From contig NC_087066.1 in the NCBI RefSeq assembly GCF_963678635.1, positions 48,913,581 through 48,977,580 on the forward strand: a stretch of 64,000 nt of DNA, given 5' to 3'. This document shows positions 35,401-50,400 of the stretch, piece by piece; within the stretch, counting starts at the first letter, position 1; each line of letters opens with the position of its first letter. Source of the DNA: Symsagittifera roscoffensis (Eukaryota; Xenacoelomorpha; Acoela; Convolutidae). The position numbers were made by a program, and so were the translations under genes. Below the pieces are notes generated by a model. The model was not told the DNA's origin. It did not search any database and saw only the letters and a list, made by a program, of their open reading frames with translations.

Positions 35401-38400
35401 GGGGTTTAAAGATTGCCATTTTGGCCAATTTGGGACAATTAACGCGCGATATATTTCGCGCTATTAACGCGTAGGCGGAGAGTTAATCCGTCTTAAAAAT
35501 CGTTCCAAATTGGTTAAAAGAAACTTATTTGCCATAAATGGTTTATTACAAAGGAGCGAAATCTATCCTTTTGTACTTTAGATGGCGTGTGGGGGGATGA
35601 TTTTCAAAAAAAAATTTCAAATTCAAAAGAAAAATTTCATTTTATTTTATTTCATTGAATTTTTTAATGTTATTACGGCTCCATAAACCTTGAAATACTG
35701 ATACGAGCAGTCTTGTTCTCCTTAAGTTTTAACAAAAAATTTGAAACTCAATTATCATAGTAGTCTAAATTTATTTAATTAGACCGTTCTCATATTTCTC
35801 TCCTCGTTTTCGTAAGTAGTTGTAGTTACATTTTATCTAAGCATATCATCTAAATTTTTGCTGCCAAGGGAAATATTGCTATCTCATTTTATATCACCTA
35901 TTAAGTTACTTTCAAACAAGTCTTTGTCTGACATTTAATCTAACTCAATCGATCGTGCTCACTTCTTAAAAAACACTTTGACAATTAAGTCATCCATTTA
36001 TTGTTCCGACTTTCGATACGAAAGTAACGGAATATTTGTGCTCGGGTGGGTTTTTTTTTCTTCAGACAAATTTCGGTTTTTTAACTAGCCATTTTTGACG
36101 GAATTTTTTTATATCATTCAAAAGGTATTGTTGTCCTGAGCTTAAATTTGAAAAGATATTTCACCTGTGATCATTTTTCGTATAGTTATGAGGGTTTAAA
36201 GATTGCCATTTTGACCAATTTGGGACAATTAACGAGCGATATAATTCGCGCTATTAACGCGTAAGCGGAGATTTAATCCGTCCTATAAATCGTTCCAAAT
36301 TGGTTGAACGAAGCTTATTTGCCATAATTGATTTGTTACAAGAACGAAATCTCTCTGTTTTTACTTTATATGGCGTGTGGGGGGATGATTCTCATTAAAA
36401 ATTTCAAATTTTAGAAAAAAAAATTTCATTTTGTTTTTTTTTTCATTTAGTTTTCTTATGTTATTACTGCTGCTCCATAAATCCTAAAAGGCAGTCGGAA
36501 CATTCAGGACTTCGCCCTGATATGAGCAGTCTTGTTTTAATTTGGTGTTACTTCTTTTTGGAAATTTAGCTTAAGCATTAGAGTATTTAATCCGTTCCTA
36601 GCAACATTGCAATCATAATTTTGACAATTAAGTCATCCCATTTTTTGTTCCGACTTTCGGTACGAAAGTAACGAAATATTTGTGCTCGGGGTGGGTTTTC
36701 TTCAGATAAATTTCGACTTTTTAACTAGCCACTTTTGACGATATTTTTTTATATCACTCGAAACGTATTGTTGTCCTGAGCTCATATTTGAAAAGATATT
36801 TCACCTGTGGTCATTTTTTGTAAAGTTACGGGGGTTTAAAGATTGCCATTTTGGCCAATTTGGGACAATTAACGCGCGATATATTTCGCGCTATTAACGC
36901 GTAAGCGGAGAGTTATTCCGTCTTAGAAATCGTTCCAAATTGGTTAAAAGAAGACTATTTACCATAAATGGTTTGTTACAAGGAGCGAAATCTATCCTTT
37001 TGTACTTTATATGGCGGGTGGGGGGATGATTTTCATAAAATATTTCAAATTTTAGAAAAAAAATTTCATTTTGTTTTATTTCATTTTAAATGTTATTACT
37101 GCTCCATAAACCTTAAAAGGCATCGGAACATTCAAGGCTTCGCCCTGATAAGCGCAGTCTTGTTTTAATTTGGTGTTACCCCTTTTTGGCAATTTAGCTT
37201 AAGCATTAGAGTATTTAATCAGTTCCTACAACATTGCAATCATGACAAACAGCTAGGACGGATTTCTAGGTCGGATTGAATCTCTGCTTACACGTTAATA
37301 GCCGGAAAAATGTCACACGTTGTTTGTCCCAAATTGGCCATGGTAGTAAACCCCATGACAAAAACACCAGAGTTGAAGATCATTGAAGTTTGTGTACCTC
37401 ATTACTTTTCCTAGCCTCAGAAGAGTTTCTCAGTTTTAATACTTAGGGCAACAGCATGAGTAAACGATTATACTTTGTGGGTAACTTAACCAGCAAGAGC
37501 AAAAGAAATTTTATAGTGGAATGACGTAAGAAGTCAGAAAATAAACTTTATCTAGGACATTCCTCATGGTGCAGAAATTGTGAAAATGTTAGAAGCTGAA
37601 AATGTTAAAAAAGTGCTGCCATTTATGACACGCCGGGCCTTGAGGTGACGGGGACGAATTTTGGTTCTGATGCAATTTGTAAGTTTTTTTATAGAACACT
37701 GGATCACCATTTGAAGATAACTCGGAGTTATGGGTTCAATGGAGACAACAGTGAGGGGACTGTCCGGGGAGTATGTGCCATTCCCCCTGATTGCACAGTC
37801 GAACCTTCCATCGCACGCACGAAACAACGTTGAAGGCGTTAGTACCGGAATAATAATGAAAAGGAGGCTCAGAATGTTCTAGAATTTTATATTTTCCAGT
37901 AGGACATTCGGGACGAATCCGAACCCTCCCGTGCAACGAAATCAGAGAGATAACGATTTTATCTGCAAGAGAGTACAGAATTGGAGGCCCGATGCCGAGA
38001 GACTGTTAGAGACATTAACGATATATTTTAGCTGCTGTAATGCCCTGAACGTATTTAGTTTACTCCAATATTATTTTAGTATTTCAGAGAATGAGCAGTT
38101 AGAGTAGAGGAAAGAGTCAATCCATCTCTAATGGATTTAGTATATAACTTTCATTAAAAACATTTTACATTGTGTTTTTTTAGCCGTGTTTTTACCGGTA
38201 ATCACGTTTTCTGGGGACCCGAGACCCAATTATGTGGTTATTTTTGCAAGTAAACGAAAACTGATCAAAAGTCGTTTGGCTGATGACCTAGAAAAATTTA
38301 ACATAGTACTTAGCCCTTAACAGACCAGAAAAACATCTGGCTAGGTCTAGACGGTTAAAAGCGAGTAGGATTTGAGTAACTGTCGTCAGCCAGTCGTCAA

Positions 38401-41400
38401 TAGGTACTTTTTCTACGCTCTTTTGTTGTGTAATGTCTGGACGACTGTTACACTTTGTATGGGGAAAAAACCACCGCGAGCGCAAATACGCAGCCAATTT
38501 CTTCAAAATCGGAACGAAAACAAATCTTGCACAAGTCATTCGGAAATTTTTCTGCAAGTATTTCATTTCAAGCAGTCTATGTAAGTCCAGAACTACCTGT
38601 TTTCGAATGCTGATGAATTCTTATTGGCTAACAAACTTTTCTTGCAACCAAACTTTCTGGCCTGACAGTTTCCCTTTGAAAAATTTCCTAATTAGCCGTC
38701 AGCTCGATCCAAATAACGCCGTATTACCAGTAAAAAAGTCAAGTTTAGCAACCTGCAAAAGATTCATAAACAAAACACAAGACTGCTCGTTTTATTAGGG
38801 AAAAGCCTGATTGTTGTTTCGACTTGCTTTTTCTAGCTGAAACAAATTTTTTGGTTAAAGATTTATTTTTTAAATTTTATTTTCGCCTTTCTTCTTCTTT
38901 TCTTTCTCCTACTTCTTTCTTTTAATTCTTTCATCTATTTCTTTCTTCTAGTTCTTGGCGCTCATGCGTGTTTTAAGAACGCAGCATGTCGCGGGCAATT
39001 TTGATCCCCCATAACTTTAAAACAAAATTATCACTCATGAAAGGTCTTTGAAATTAAGGCTCAAGACAACAATATCTTGCAAAAAGAAAAAAAAATTGTC
39101 AAAAACATTTGGTTAAAAAGCTGAAATTCGACTGTAAAAAAACCACCCCAAGCTCAAATATTTCATTATTGTCTTCAAAAGTCGCAAAAAAGGTTGAAAA
39201 AGATTGAACGTTAGCGCTTATATAATTAAACTAATACAAACCAAAAACAAAAAAAAATTTTTTAATTGCATTTGGGGTTCTAATAGAAGTGAATTCGAGG
39301 TACCCACATTTTTAAATGCACTTGTATTGGAGCATTTTATCAAGGAAATTCAAATCAAGTTTGCATTGGATTTCACTAGTAAATTACTACATCGTACTAA
39401 CTGCCGACAAGATCTCATTATCGATTAATCCGGAAAAGCTAAATGTCAACATTTCAATGGAGCCGGAACCCGGTTAAATTTCAAAAGGTCATTGGATTGA
39501 GACCTGTGAACAAACTGACCCTTAACCAAATTAGGGAGAATTGTTCGCTTGGTTAAAAGTGATTTTTTTCAGCCAATCAATTATAATTATAGGACATGCA
39601 GGCCTTATGGCTTGAAGTTTGCTATTTAATTTTGGGGTAGATAGTTCACGTGGTCTGTAGAGGGGAGATTGTCAACAAGTGCCTTAGATTGATCAAAGCA
39701 ATTTTTCTGAAAAATGTGCCATTCTGTCTAAAGGCACAGCCGAACCTTCCGAATATAAGGGAACCGTCACTAAAATCGTTAACGACGGAAATTCGATGGA
39801 AAGGATGGTGCGCAAAATTCTAGAAATTTAAACTTTAAATTTTCGATTCGTTACTTGATATTTCTCAGAAATTTAAAAATCGCAAAGATTGGCCGAAATA
39901 TTAACCTAAAAAAACAGCCGAACACAAGACTAGAAGCGGTCGATTATGAAAGAGAAACCGATATTGAGAAAGAAGCAGCCGGACATGAAATACTCTCGCA
40001 CGACACAAGTGTTCTCCCCAATTTGAAAGGAACGGGAATTTCAGTGGCAGATTCGTAATCGACCCGATTTCTCCTCAGCCTGGAAATTGAGAGGATAACA
40101 ATGCTAACCCCCGTGAATTGTGGAATTGGAGGCCCCGTGCCCATTGACTCATAATTAATTTTTAAAGCCGTTATAACTACTGGAATGCCCTGAACGCTTG
40201 AACATTATTCCAAATGAATAGTTTATTTCAGAGTATGAGTAGTTCAGGACGAGGAAAGGATCAGTCCATCTCTAATGAATTCGATATGTAAATGTCAGTA
40301 AAATAACTATAATAATAGTTTTTAGCCCCGTTTGTCATTACGTTTTCTGGGGAGCCAAGACCCAGCTACGTGGTTATTATTTGCATAAAGTCTAAGGCTA
40401 TGAAGATTCGTTAGGCAAGCAGCAACACGTTCATCGACCAACAGACTAAAATCAGCTAGCTTGGTGGAGACGATGAAAAACACGTAAAAATAAAGTATGT
40501 GGCGTCAATTGGGACTTTTTCTACTTTCCGTCGCTGTGTGATGTTTGGGCGAATGTTACAAAGCAGAGAAGTGGTGTGATTGTGGAGTAGAATACCTTCT
40601 CTCTTTTTGTACTGGTTGGTGATGTCGTGGTGGCTGTCGAAGCCCACTGCCTTAGTGTAGATGGCAGTGCCAGTCTCCTTAGTGAGCACTTTGAGCACAG
40701 TCCAGCGACCATCCTTCCACTGCCAGTGGACCACGTCCGCATTCACCTGAACAGAACAGCCAGCCAGTGTTGGCATTCAAGTTCCTAATCTGTTCACATT
40801 ATCTTTTGAGAAAGTCAGTTGTTCAGTTGATCAGTGTATCTGATTTGGTTTCATATCTTAGTTGAAGGACAATAAATGTACGATTACAGTTCAGAAACTT
40901 CAAGATTGTGGGACTTTCAATTTAGATACAAGATAGATATAGGAGAGAACTGCACTCACCAATCAGACAAAAAAGCAAATGATTCTTTTTACGCGACATT
41001 CTAGCTCTTCAGACGATCAAGAACGCACGTCTTAATGCTCTAGTGCTGCCCTTATCTTCTTACCACTTCAATGCTACATTACCAGGTGGTAGGCAAGTTT
41101 TCAACCAGGGGAGAATTGGGATATTTGGGGGTTAGGATTTCACATCAGTCAATGTCTTTTAGCGTTTTTGGTGACTGCTTTTCTATCAAATTAATTATAT
41201 TCTAGCACCAAAATGTAAGAATTGCATGGTCAGTCTAACAAAGTTATCAAAAAGCATTAGCTGTGGGGTTCGAACTGCTTAATTTTTAGATCCGCCTTCG
41301 GATTAAATAGGCTGCCAGCCAAAATAGACGATATCATATCTCGAATAATAACAAAAATAAGTGAACTTAGTGGCTAGTAGTGCTAGATGAGTACATACTT

Positions 41401-44400
41401 CGGCGAACACGAACTTGGCGTCGTATCCGAGGTAGACATTTCCGTCCAGAATGCAGGCCTGAGGGCAGGGACCCAGCTGCATGGCACCTGAAGTCAGTTA
41501 GAGTTTGAGACTCCAGAGTACTTAGAGTACTTTTTGTTACTTTTTTGAGCTGATAATTGCTGCTTCACTTTTCAACAACAAACATAGGAGAGAACAACAC
41601 TGCTCATACCAGCGCAAAGCCCTGCATTACGAGGCCAAACTGTACATACTTATATATAAGGGGCAAAAACTTTCTTGTACTAGTGCAACCATCATGAGCT
41701 GAAATTTTCGTAATTCGCAAGCGACAAAAACTGATTGATGACTTGGAAGGAGATATCCTGCATATAGGATTTTAGTTCTGCAACTATCAATAATTGTGAT
41801 TATTGTGTTTTCTAGTTCGCATAACTGATGAAAAAGTGCATATATGAAAAAGATTTTTCATATAAAACTCCACTAGTTTTGTGGTCTAGTTTCATATGTA
41901 ATGGATTTCATAGTTTGTATTTCCAAAATGTCCTGTTTTTCATAACTATTTATTTTTCTTCATGTAGTTTTTTTAGTACTGAGGCAAAATTACACTGATA
42001 TACGTTCTAATCTTGTCAGAACTACCAGATACTAATTAACGGAATCATTTATTGCAACTTTGGAAACTACCAAGGTTTCTTTACACACGACTCGATTTTC
42101 AGTAATATCGACAAAAACAAATGATTTTTTTTTGTTTTCAAGTAGATAATGCCAATACAAAGCACGACTGTTTCGTATCAGTTTTCAGACCTTCAATCGG
42201 AATGATAACGACGTCATGCGAAGAGCAAAACAAACTATTTTATAATCTACTCTTTAAAAAAAACTGATATCATTGTTTGCATTTTTTTGGAAACTGTCAG
42301 CTTGTGAAAGTTGCTGCTTTTATGTCAACCGTTTTAAAAGTAAGGTTTTACAATTTCGAGTTTGTTCAGAACGTTTTAAGAATTAAAACCAATTTTGAAT
42401 TGAATGACGGAGATGTTGAAACCACTAACAACAGTTTTTTGCTTTCCCAGACATGAATAGCAAAAAAAATCCTCTTTTGCTATAAGTACAGAAAACGCTT
42501 ATTCATGTTATGATCAAAATTGTACACGCTCTTTTTGTGCTTAGTTATTGATGATATTTTAAGTTTGAAAATTTTTTGTCAGGTAAATTGAAACGCAGAA
42601 GTTCAAGTCTAGTTTTCCAAACATCTAATTTAAGTTTAATATTTAAGGTTTTTTCGGTATTCGTTTGTTGCAACAGATGCATTGGGCCAGCTCATTATCT
42701 AATCAATACATTTCTGATTTATGACACCGTCTGTTTGTCTAGTTACATGTTTTCGATCAGATAGGTTTAAGCAATTACTCGATCTAATGCTGATTTTTAG
42801 CCCTTCTCTCGTTTCCTGCTCTCAATAGATCTATAGGAAAACTGGTTGTAGAGGTTAACATGAGGTCAAACTTTCTTACTTGTTTTGTTTTTAAGCTGTT
42901 TGGAGTAGTATGCTACTCAGATTTTTACTAAAAAATTCAGAAGTTGTTAATAAATTTTGTTTGTTTAAAAAAGCTTATCGTACAATTTCATACACTGAGT
43001 GCATGGAAAAAAATTTTTATCAAACAATTTCCATATATGAAAATTGTATGATAGGCAATTTTTAAAATGCTGCATAGAAATTTCCAAAGTAAAAAAATCC
43101 AAATTTCAAGGAATGATTTCTTCTCAATTGTCAGTTGCAATACCAGTTCCATGCTCAAATAAACATTTTACGAAAAAAAAAATGCATGCAAAAAATTTTT
43201 TTTGTCTATAACGTAGACCAGGCTGATATTTCATATCCAAAGAAACAATTTTTTTTTGGTTTTTTCAGCCAAAACACGAACTCCGTACTCAAACAAACAT
43301 TTTCTGTTCACAATTTAAGTTTTTGTGTGCATAACGTAGTCCTAGATACACAAAAAAATATATATATTTTTTCCATTTCTCCTTATAACTTTTTTTGAAA
43401 ATATCTCAAAACTCCAATTCATTTTGTGTGTCATGTTAAGGTTTGCTTGATCAACTTCTGATTTAAAAAAATTCAATTTTTGAAAACGATCATCTTTAAA
43501 AATTTTTGCCAATCAGTAAAAATTTGATACTTCAGTTTATCATTTGTGTAAAATAGTCCAGGTCGTTTCCAATGCTTTTTTAAGGTAAGACATTCAAACC
43601 TTAAATTACTCTAACTTTGAGTAATAGTTTTTGTCACTCGTGTCCGGTTACAAACACATCCCAAAAATTTTAAAAATTAAATTTGAAAAAATCGAATTTT
43701 TTGGTTTCTGGAAAAATGCTGGTCTTACAATATATGAATAATCACTAACCATAGACCTTTCATCCAATTTTTTGTTCTTATGAAATTGCATGAAAAGTGT
43801 ATCATAAGCATTTTTTTGTGTATGAAAATTGCATGAGTAGCAGTTTTGGAAAACCAGGGTAGTTGCAGCGGTGTCCAGCTCAAGGCATCAAATTTTTTCA
43901 GATGGCAAAAATTATTCTGTCAAAAAGTTTGAAATTGTTCTATAAAATAGCAGACATAAATAGTCGCTCGCTTTTTTTCGAAAGACGAAACAGTAAAAAG
44001 TACTATGCTATTGATCTGTTTTTGTAATGATGCTAATGAAGCTTAGTTAACTATTACTCTTTTTTACAAACACGGAGCATAAACGCTGCAACTTTTAGTT
44101 TTTATACAATCAAATGAACAACTATTTGCCGTTTTTGTACAACTACTAAAGACTCACGGTTGAAAATTTGAGATACAAGAGAAACAACTGTTTTTAGATA
44201 AAAGCCGGGTAAAAAACGGTATAAATTTTGAAGGTGTCGTTTGGCAATTTAATCAGAGAGTGCCAGAGAGATGTTTTAGTGCCAATAGTCTCAGTAAACA
44301 GCACGGCCAATTTAAAACTTGTATTTAGAAGTTTTCGTAGGAAAGCTGAGAATCTTAGCCAGGCCCTTACATCGGTTGTCCCTTCTTTGGAAAGCAATAC

Positions 44401-47400
44401 AAAAAACGGCTCAATTGCGAAACCAATCTTGACTCAGCTTTTACTAAAGAAATAACTGAATTTCAGTCAACAAGTTTACAAAATTTTAAATTATTTTTTT
44501 TTGTTTTAAACTTATTTGAGGACATTGCTTAGATCCTTGGCTTTTCAATGAGCACTTTCTAAGTCGAAGTTTTAAAATAATCGTGGTGTTTACGGTGACT
44601 TTTTAGCTCTGAGAACACCTCCCGTCGCCCTCGGGTTAGATGGCCAAAAGACGCCTTGAAAACAAATTAATACAGTTTATTACATTACGAGGCCAAATTG
44701 TGCACTCTGTGCGTTGAAAGCGGATTCCGCTACAGGCCAAAATTAGATTTCATGTGGAATCCGCAACTTTGCTACTTTTATTTGATCTTTATTGCTGTTT
44801 TGGATTCCACAAAAAAATACCCAAAACACTGTACCGCTCAAAATCGCTCCAAAAATAGCCAAATTTTGCGGATTCAGCTACCGCACTTGCGAAATTGAGA
44901 ACAGTTTGCGAAAATCATCTAACATATAATAAGACATTTGTAAAGTTAAATTGAGCTGTTGCGGATTCGCAACTGAAAGCGGAATCCACAAATTGTAAGT
45001 GGAATCCGCAAATTGTAAATGGAATCCGCGTTTTGTTTGCGGATTCCGTTTAGATAATTGCGTGTGTGTAGTATAGCGTTTAAAAATATATTTTTTAAAT
45101 ACTTGGTGGTTACCAGAAAAACCAATCTCAATTACTACATTGATCAACTACCAGTTGAATTACTAAACGTTTAGTCTCAGTTCTTGTCAACCCAACTTGC
45201 ATCTCAAATCCTGTAAATTTCGATCTGTGCTTCGATCTCAGTTCACAAGAATCTGAATCTAATAGAGACTAACTTATGCAATCCCAAATACTGACCTAAT
45301 TCGGCGATATGCTGCGCATTGTGTTTCCAAACACTCTCAACCCAATGAAAACAAATATTGAATTTATTCGGCGTTATGCTTCTAAAATTAGTATTTATGA
45401 TTGGTGGAATCCCAAATACTGACCCAATTTGGCGATGTACTCTGTGTTGTATTTTCATACAGTCTCAACCCAACGACTCCAAATAACGAATTTATTCGGT
45501 GTTGTGTTTCCAAATTACTAAAAGGTGACATCCACCGACTTAGTTAACAAATATTTTGAGATTTGTTCGTGGATTCCGCTGACAATGGTTAAAGCCTTGC
45601 TTTAAATTCCGAATTGCAATAGATAAGAATTCCACCTCTAGCTTTTAATTATTCATATGCAAGTTCAGTAATAAAAAAATTCTGAACCCACTTACAGTTT
45701 GCGGAATCCGCTTTCATTTGCGGATTCCGCTCACAACTTTTGCGGATTTCGCTCACAAATTTTGCGGGTTTCACTTACATTTGCGGATTCCGCTTACAAT
45801 TTGTGGAATCCACTTGCAGTTGCGGAATCCAGAACAAATAACTATATTCGTGTTCGCTTATTGCGGAATCCGCGACACAACAAAGGTTCCGACAAAATTT
45901 ACGTTACAGGTATTTGAACGCGAAATCCGAGGAATTTTGTCAGTGGAATCCCCTTACATTTTGAAACAAGGTTAAAGGTTTGTCTATGGAATCCAGGAAA
46001 CTACCGACACCAAATTGTGCGACTATCCAGTGCACATTTTGGTCTCGTAATGTATCTGTTTTTTTTCTTCTAAAAAACAGTTTTCATATAAAATCTCAAA
46101 ACTTCAACAGTAAATCTCTGGTAGTTGAAGAGAACACGGCACAAATGTGAGAAATTTTTGTTCATTTCAGCATTTAAAAATCAAAAATTGTAAGTTCTAT
46201 GTATCGTGACTGTGTCTTCCTTTTATCTCAGGAACTAGAAAAAAAACTTCATAAGTGATTTCACCAGTTGTTTATTGTAAATGGTAAAAAAAAAGGATGG
46301 TACGTGTTTTTACCTTCGCTGGCCTCCTGCGGTGTGGCGTCTATGATTTGCCACCCGTTGTAGCCAGCAGGGAGGTCTGGCCTAGTCATCCAGCACTCGT
46401 TCCATACGTGGAAGTTCCTGCACAAAATCATGCACACAAAAATAATTCAAACATCCAAGTCAGTTGGCAACTGTCAATTAAAAACTGTAAAAAAAATTGC
46501 CAATCTCATTTTTAAAGTTTAATCTCATTTTTATCTCATTTTTAAATTTAATTTCATCATTTTTAAGTTTAATCTCATTTTTATCTCATTTTTAAATTTA
46601 ATTTCATCATTTTTAAGTTTAATCTCATTTTTATCTCATTTTTAAGTTTAATTTCATCATCCTAAAACTGTTTTGATTTCGAGAACCTATAAAGAAATGC
46701 ATTTTTATCAAATCAACCCAATTCGAAAAAGTGAATTATTTTTTTTAGTCCCGTGAAGGCTTTTAAACTTATATACACTTTTGAACTTTTGAGCAACATT
46801 TTTCGTGGAATTTAATTTTTGTTGTTTGAAAGCTCTATTTGAGCTATATTTGCAAAGCTGCTTTGAAAGTCGAGCTACTAGAACTTAGAAGCGAACTACT
46901 AACAAAAAACGTTTCGTTGAACTGACTTTAGTTGAAACTTGGGACTACTTCTCACCATATGGAGTCGTTCATATCATCTATCTTGTCCATGTTCTCGTCG
47001 AATGCGACATCCTTCGTCATGTTCTCGTCAGTGTCGTGAGCAGAGTCGAAGTTGGTCACACTCCGACACGGAACTCCCAATGCACGCAATACTATAATAA
47101 AATGTTTCCAAGCAATATCTAGTTACAAATTTATTTATAAATATTTATAAAAACTAGTCTGAATCATATGGGAGAAAACCATTAAGCCTGCACGGCCCGT
47201 TTTCAAGAAACCCATTATGCGGAGAACGAATAAAACTTCTTAGGTAAATATTTACCAAACGTACAACTCTTTGTTACAAGTACTAAACGTACACCTGCTT
47301 TCATCCCTGGTCTTTCAAAAAATATATATATATTTTTTGCTTTTTGGGTAGTCTTTTCAACCAAGAGAAACAAAATTAACAGAAACAAGTTCTACGTATT

Positions 47401-50400
47401 CAAGTATTTTCAAGTACGCCCAAACAACTGTATTTCCTATAATGAAAATTTCCAAAATTTAATAATTAAAACTATTCAATTTAATCAGTGAAGCCACTTT
47501 CAAAAACTCACCCAGGCAGGAAAATAATTTCAAATGGTATTAAACATTTTTCAAAATTTAGGTCAAATGGACCCACTGTTGAGGTTAATTTTTTTATGAC
47601 TAACTTTTGATTTGATTTCTCTTTGTACATATTGTGTTTAACGCTTGATCAAGTAAACAATCGTATGCAAAAATTTCTGTTACCGTATATACTTTATTGT
47701 CATGCAATAATTCGGTGATTCAATCCATCCTGGGCTTTTCAAAGTTTATTCTAAATAGCCGCCTGAAGTTCATTTCCAGTTCTAACAGTTTAGTTTTTCT
47801 CAGTGCTTGAATAAACTGAAACTCCATGGTGGATGACTGGTTGCACACAACTTCTATATGCAATTATAAATTGCAGACATGAAAGACCTTCTCAATGGAA
47901 AAAAAATTTCCACAAAAAGTTTTTTTGCAAACTTATGTTTTGTACTTGGTCAATATGCTGATGAAAATTCAATTTGCCGTCGAGATGAACTCCAAGAAAT
48001 TAAAAACCTTCTATGTCTTCTTCTTGGGTGTCAATAAAAAAATTAACAGGTCTTTTTTCAGCTTCATGAGTCCGACAGTGGTGTTTAGTCTTGATGTTTT
48101 TGACATCTAGTGTCATATTCTGACTTTTAGTTACAACAATCAATCATATCGCATTATTTTCTTTCACAAATAGTTAAAACTATAAAACTTTCAAATATTT
48201 GAAGTTTTGATATGATAATTCAACCAAAAATAATCAAATTTAAAAAAAACTAGTGCTTGAACAAACAATCAAACCTGATGTTATGTTCAATAATGCAATC
48301 ACTTGCAAAACGTGAATTAATACGCGAGCTAATGAAGCTCTTTCACGTCGTTTTGCCATTGGCTCTGACTGCTAAAAGAAATTACCCTAAGCCAATTATT
48401 CGACGTGTTTAAAGGGCCTTTTGAAAACTTCTACGAATATTTAACACTAAAGCCAGCCAGGCACTCGAATAGGAAAAGCAAAAAACTACTCTTCTATTCT
48501 TCTATGCAGTAGTTTTTTGTTTTCCCATTCAAGTTGCTATACCTCGACCAGCTTAAGTCTATAACAGCCTATTGAAACCGTGCAAAATGAGAGAAAAAGG
48601 CCGACGCTAGCTTGGTTGAGAACTATTTAACCAGCAAATCAGCATTGTATAGAAAATTTTAACTGAGGCATTTTTAACCTTTCCCAGCACTCCACGCATG
48701 CCGAGAAAATAGAGCGAAAACTGATGAAACATCGGCAAAAAATGCTGTAGCAAAATATTTAAAAAAAAACAGCTATTTTCACAACAAATGAAGACAACTA
48801 CTTAAAAACATCTTAATGATAAATCTTTCACAATCTTCTTGAAAGTGGTCCTCACTCAATGAAAACTTAGCATTAAACTGAAAATTTGATACATAGTTGA
48901 TACAATTTTTCATCTTGTCTGAAATCCAGACAGAAAGAATAGACAAGTACGATGTTTAAGGCTTCCAGCCGGATTATAAACTGCTATCTAATTTTTTTTT
49001 TGCAGCGCAAGCTACCATTGAAACTTTGCGGCGTTATCTATCCTTATTTAAACTACCTTTTTTGCGGCTTAATCTACTTTCAAGACCATTTCGTTCCAAA
49101 AAATATAGGTATCAAAAAATTAAAACTTTTATAAATAATAAATGAAAAACAAATCAGTATGCTTTTTTGAAACACTGCCATACAATTCTCATTCTTTTTG
49201 TAAATCACTTTTTGATAAAAATTTTGTTGTATTCAAAATATTTTCAAAAAAGACCAGGACAAAATTTTTCGGTAAACCTTTGGATTAAAACCGACCTCAT
49301 ACTGAAAAAAGCACCAATTTTACCTGATAGCCGGCTGCTGTACAAGTAGCACAGTAAGATCAACCAAAATGATAAAAAGCTTAAAACAAAACGTTCTTTT
49401 TCAAATTGTTAGGCGTGTTCGAGAGTAATAAAAAGTTGGACAACATTTTCCTTCAGAAAATGAAAACAAAAACAAAAAATCAAGAAGAATTAGGACATCT
49501 AACATTTTTAAAAAATTTTTTTTAAAGAAGGCGCTAAAAAAATTTTCAAAAACTAATTTTAATGAAATTTTTTTTTTCATGGCTTAAAACAGCTTATCAC
49601 CTTATTATTAGCATGCTCACTTGCTTCATTTGCTCAAAATTATACTAAAATTTGTAGATTTTTTGAGAAAATTGTTCTGAACTTTCAACATATCGTTCAA
49701 ATCACGACTGAAAGAACACTAACATGATATATGTAACTCGACAAGTTCCGTTTTTGCTTAGATTTCCTGATTTTACGAGGAAAAAAAGAGTGGAACTTAA
49801 ACAACCAAAAAAAATGACTCGTGATTGGAAAAAATAATCAAGTCCGAAAAAAAGCGATATTGAGCAAAAGTTTGTAACTAAATACTGGAAATAGTTATTT
49901 CCAAACACTTTTTCAAAAATATTGCGTTGCGTAGCAGTCACCTAGTTTTCAGATTTCATAGCGTTTCTCCTGAAGCCAAAAAAGTCAATCAGAAAATGGC
50001 CGAAATTAAAACAAAATCAAAACACATTTCAAAGATTAGAAAAAATTGATATCAAGCAAAACCAGTTCACAGGAAAACTATATAACTCATTGAAGCAACT
50101 CAAAAGAATTACTTCGATTTAGATTTCAAATTTCAGTTAGTTGTTTCTTATATGAGAAAAAACTGACACAAAAATGAAGCAGCAGCTAAATATAAGCAAA
50201 AAATAAATAGGCCAAAAAATTTGCGCAACGAAATATTTCTCGTTAAAAAAAAACTGGTTCTAACCAGAAGCGATGCCACGAACGTTGCCGTTAGTTTAAT
50301 TTTAGGCAACAAAGACTATATGAGTTTGGCCATTTAAAGTGTAGTAGTTCTCCGAGACAGAAATATCAGTTGATATATTGTCAAAAGCCAGAGAGAAGTG

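Noticed and set aside
35208-37242. CRISPR-like or regulatory repeat array
   Set aside because: Units are 650-800 bp, diverged, in a eukaryotic intron, with no spacer-repeat structure.
38288-38798. Overlapping frames on both strands, 70-121 codons
   Set aside because: They overlap the diverged intronic duplication, and the second copy of that duplication does not preserve the frames.
41260-41340. Possible tRNA gene near ggggttcgaactgc
   Set aside because: A T-arm-like string alone is present. No A-box, anticodon arm or acceptor stem could be found at suitable distance.
43135-43398. 87-codon frame in intron
   Set aside because: Phe/Asn/Lys-rich translation of poly-A/T intron DNA with no motif.
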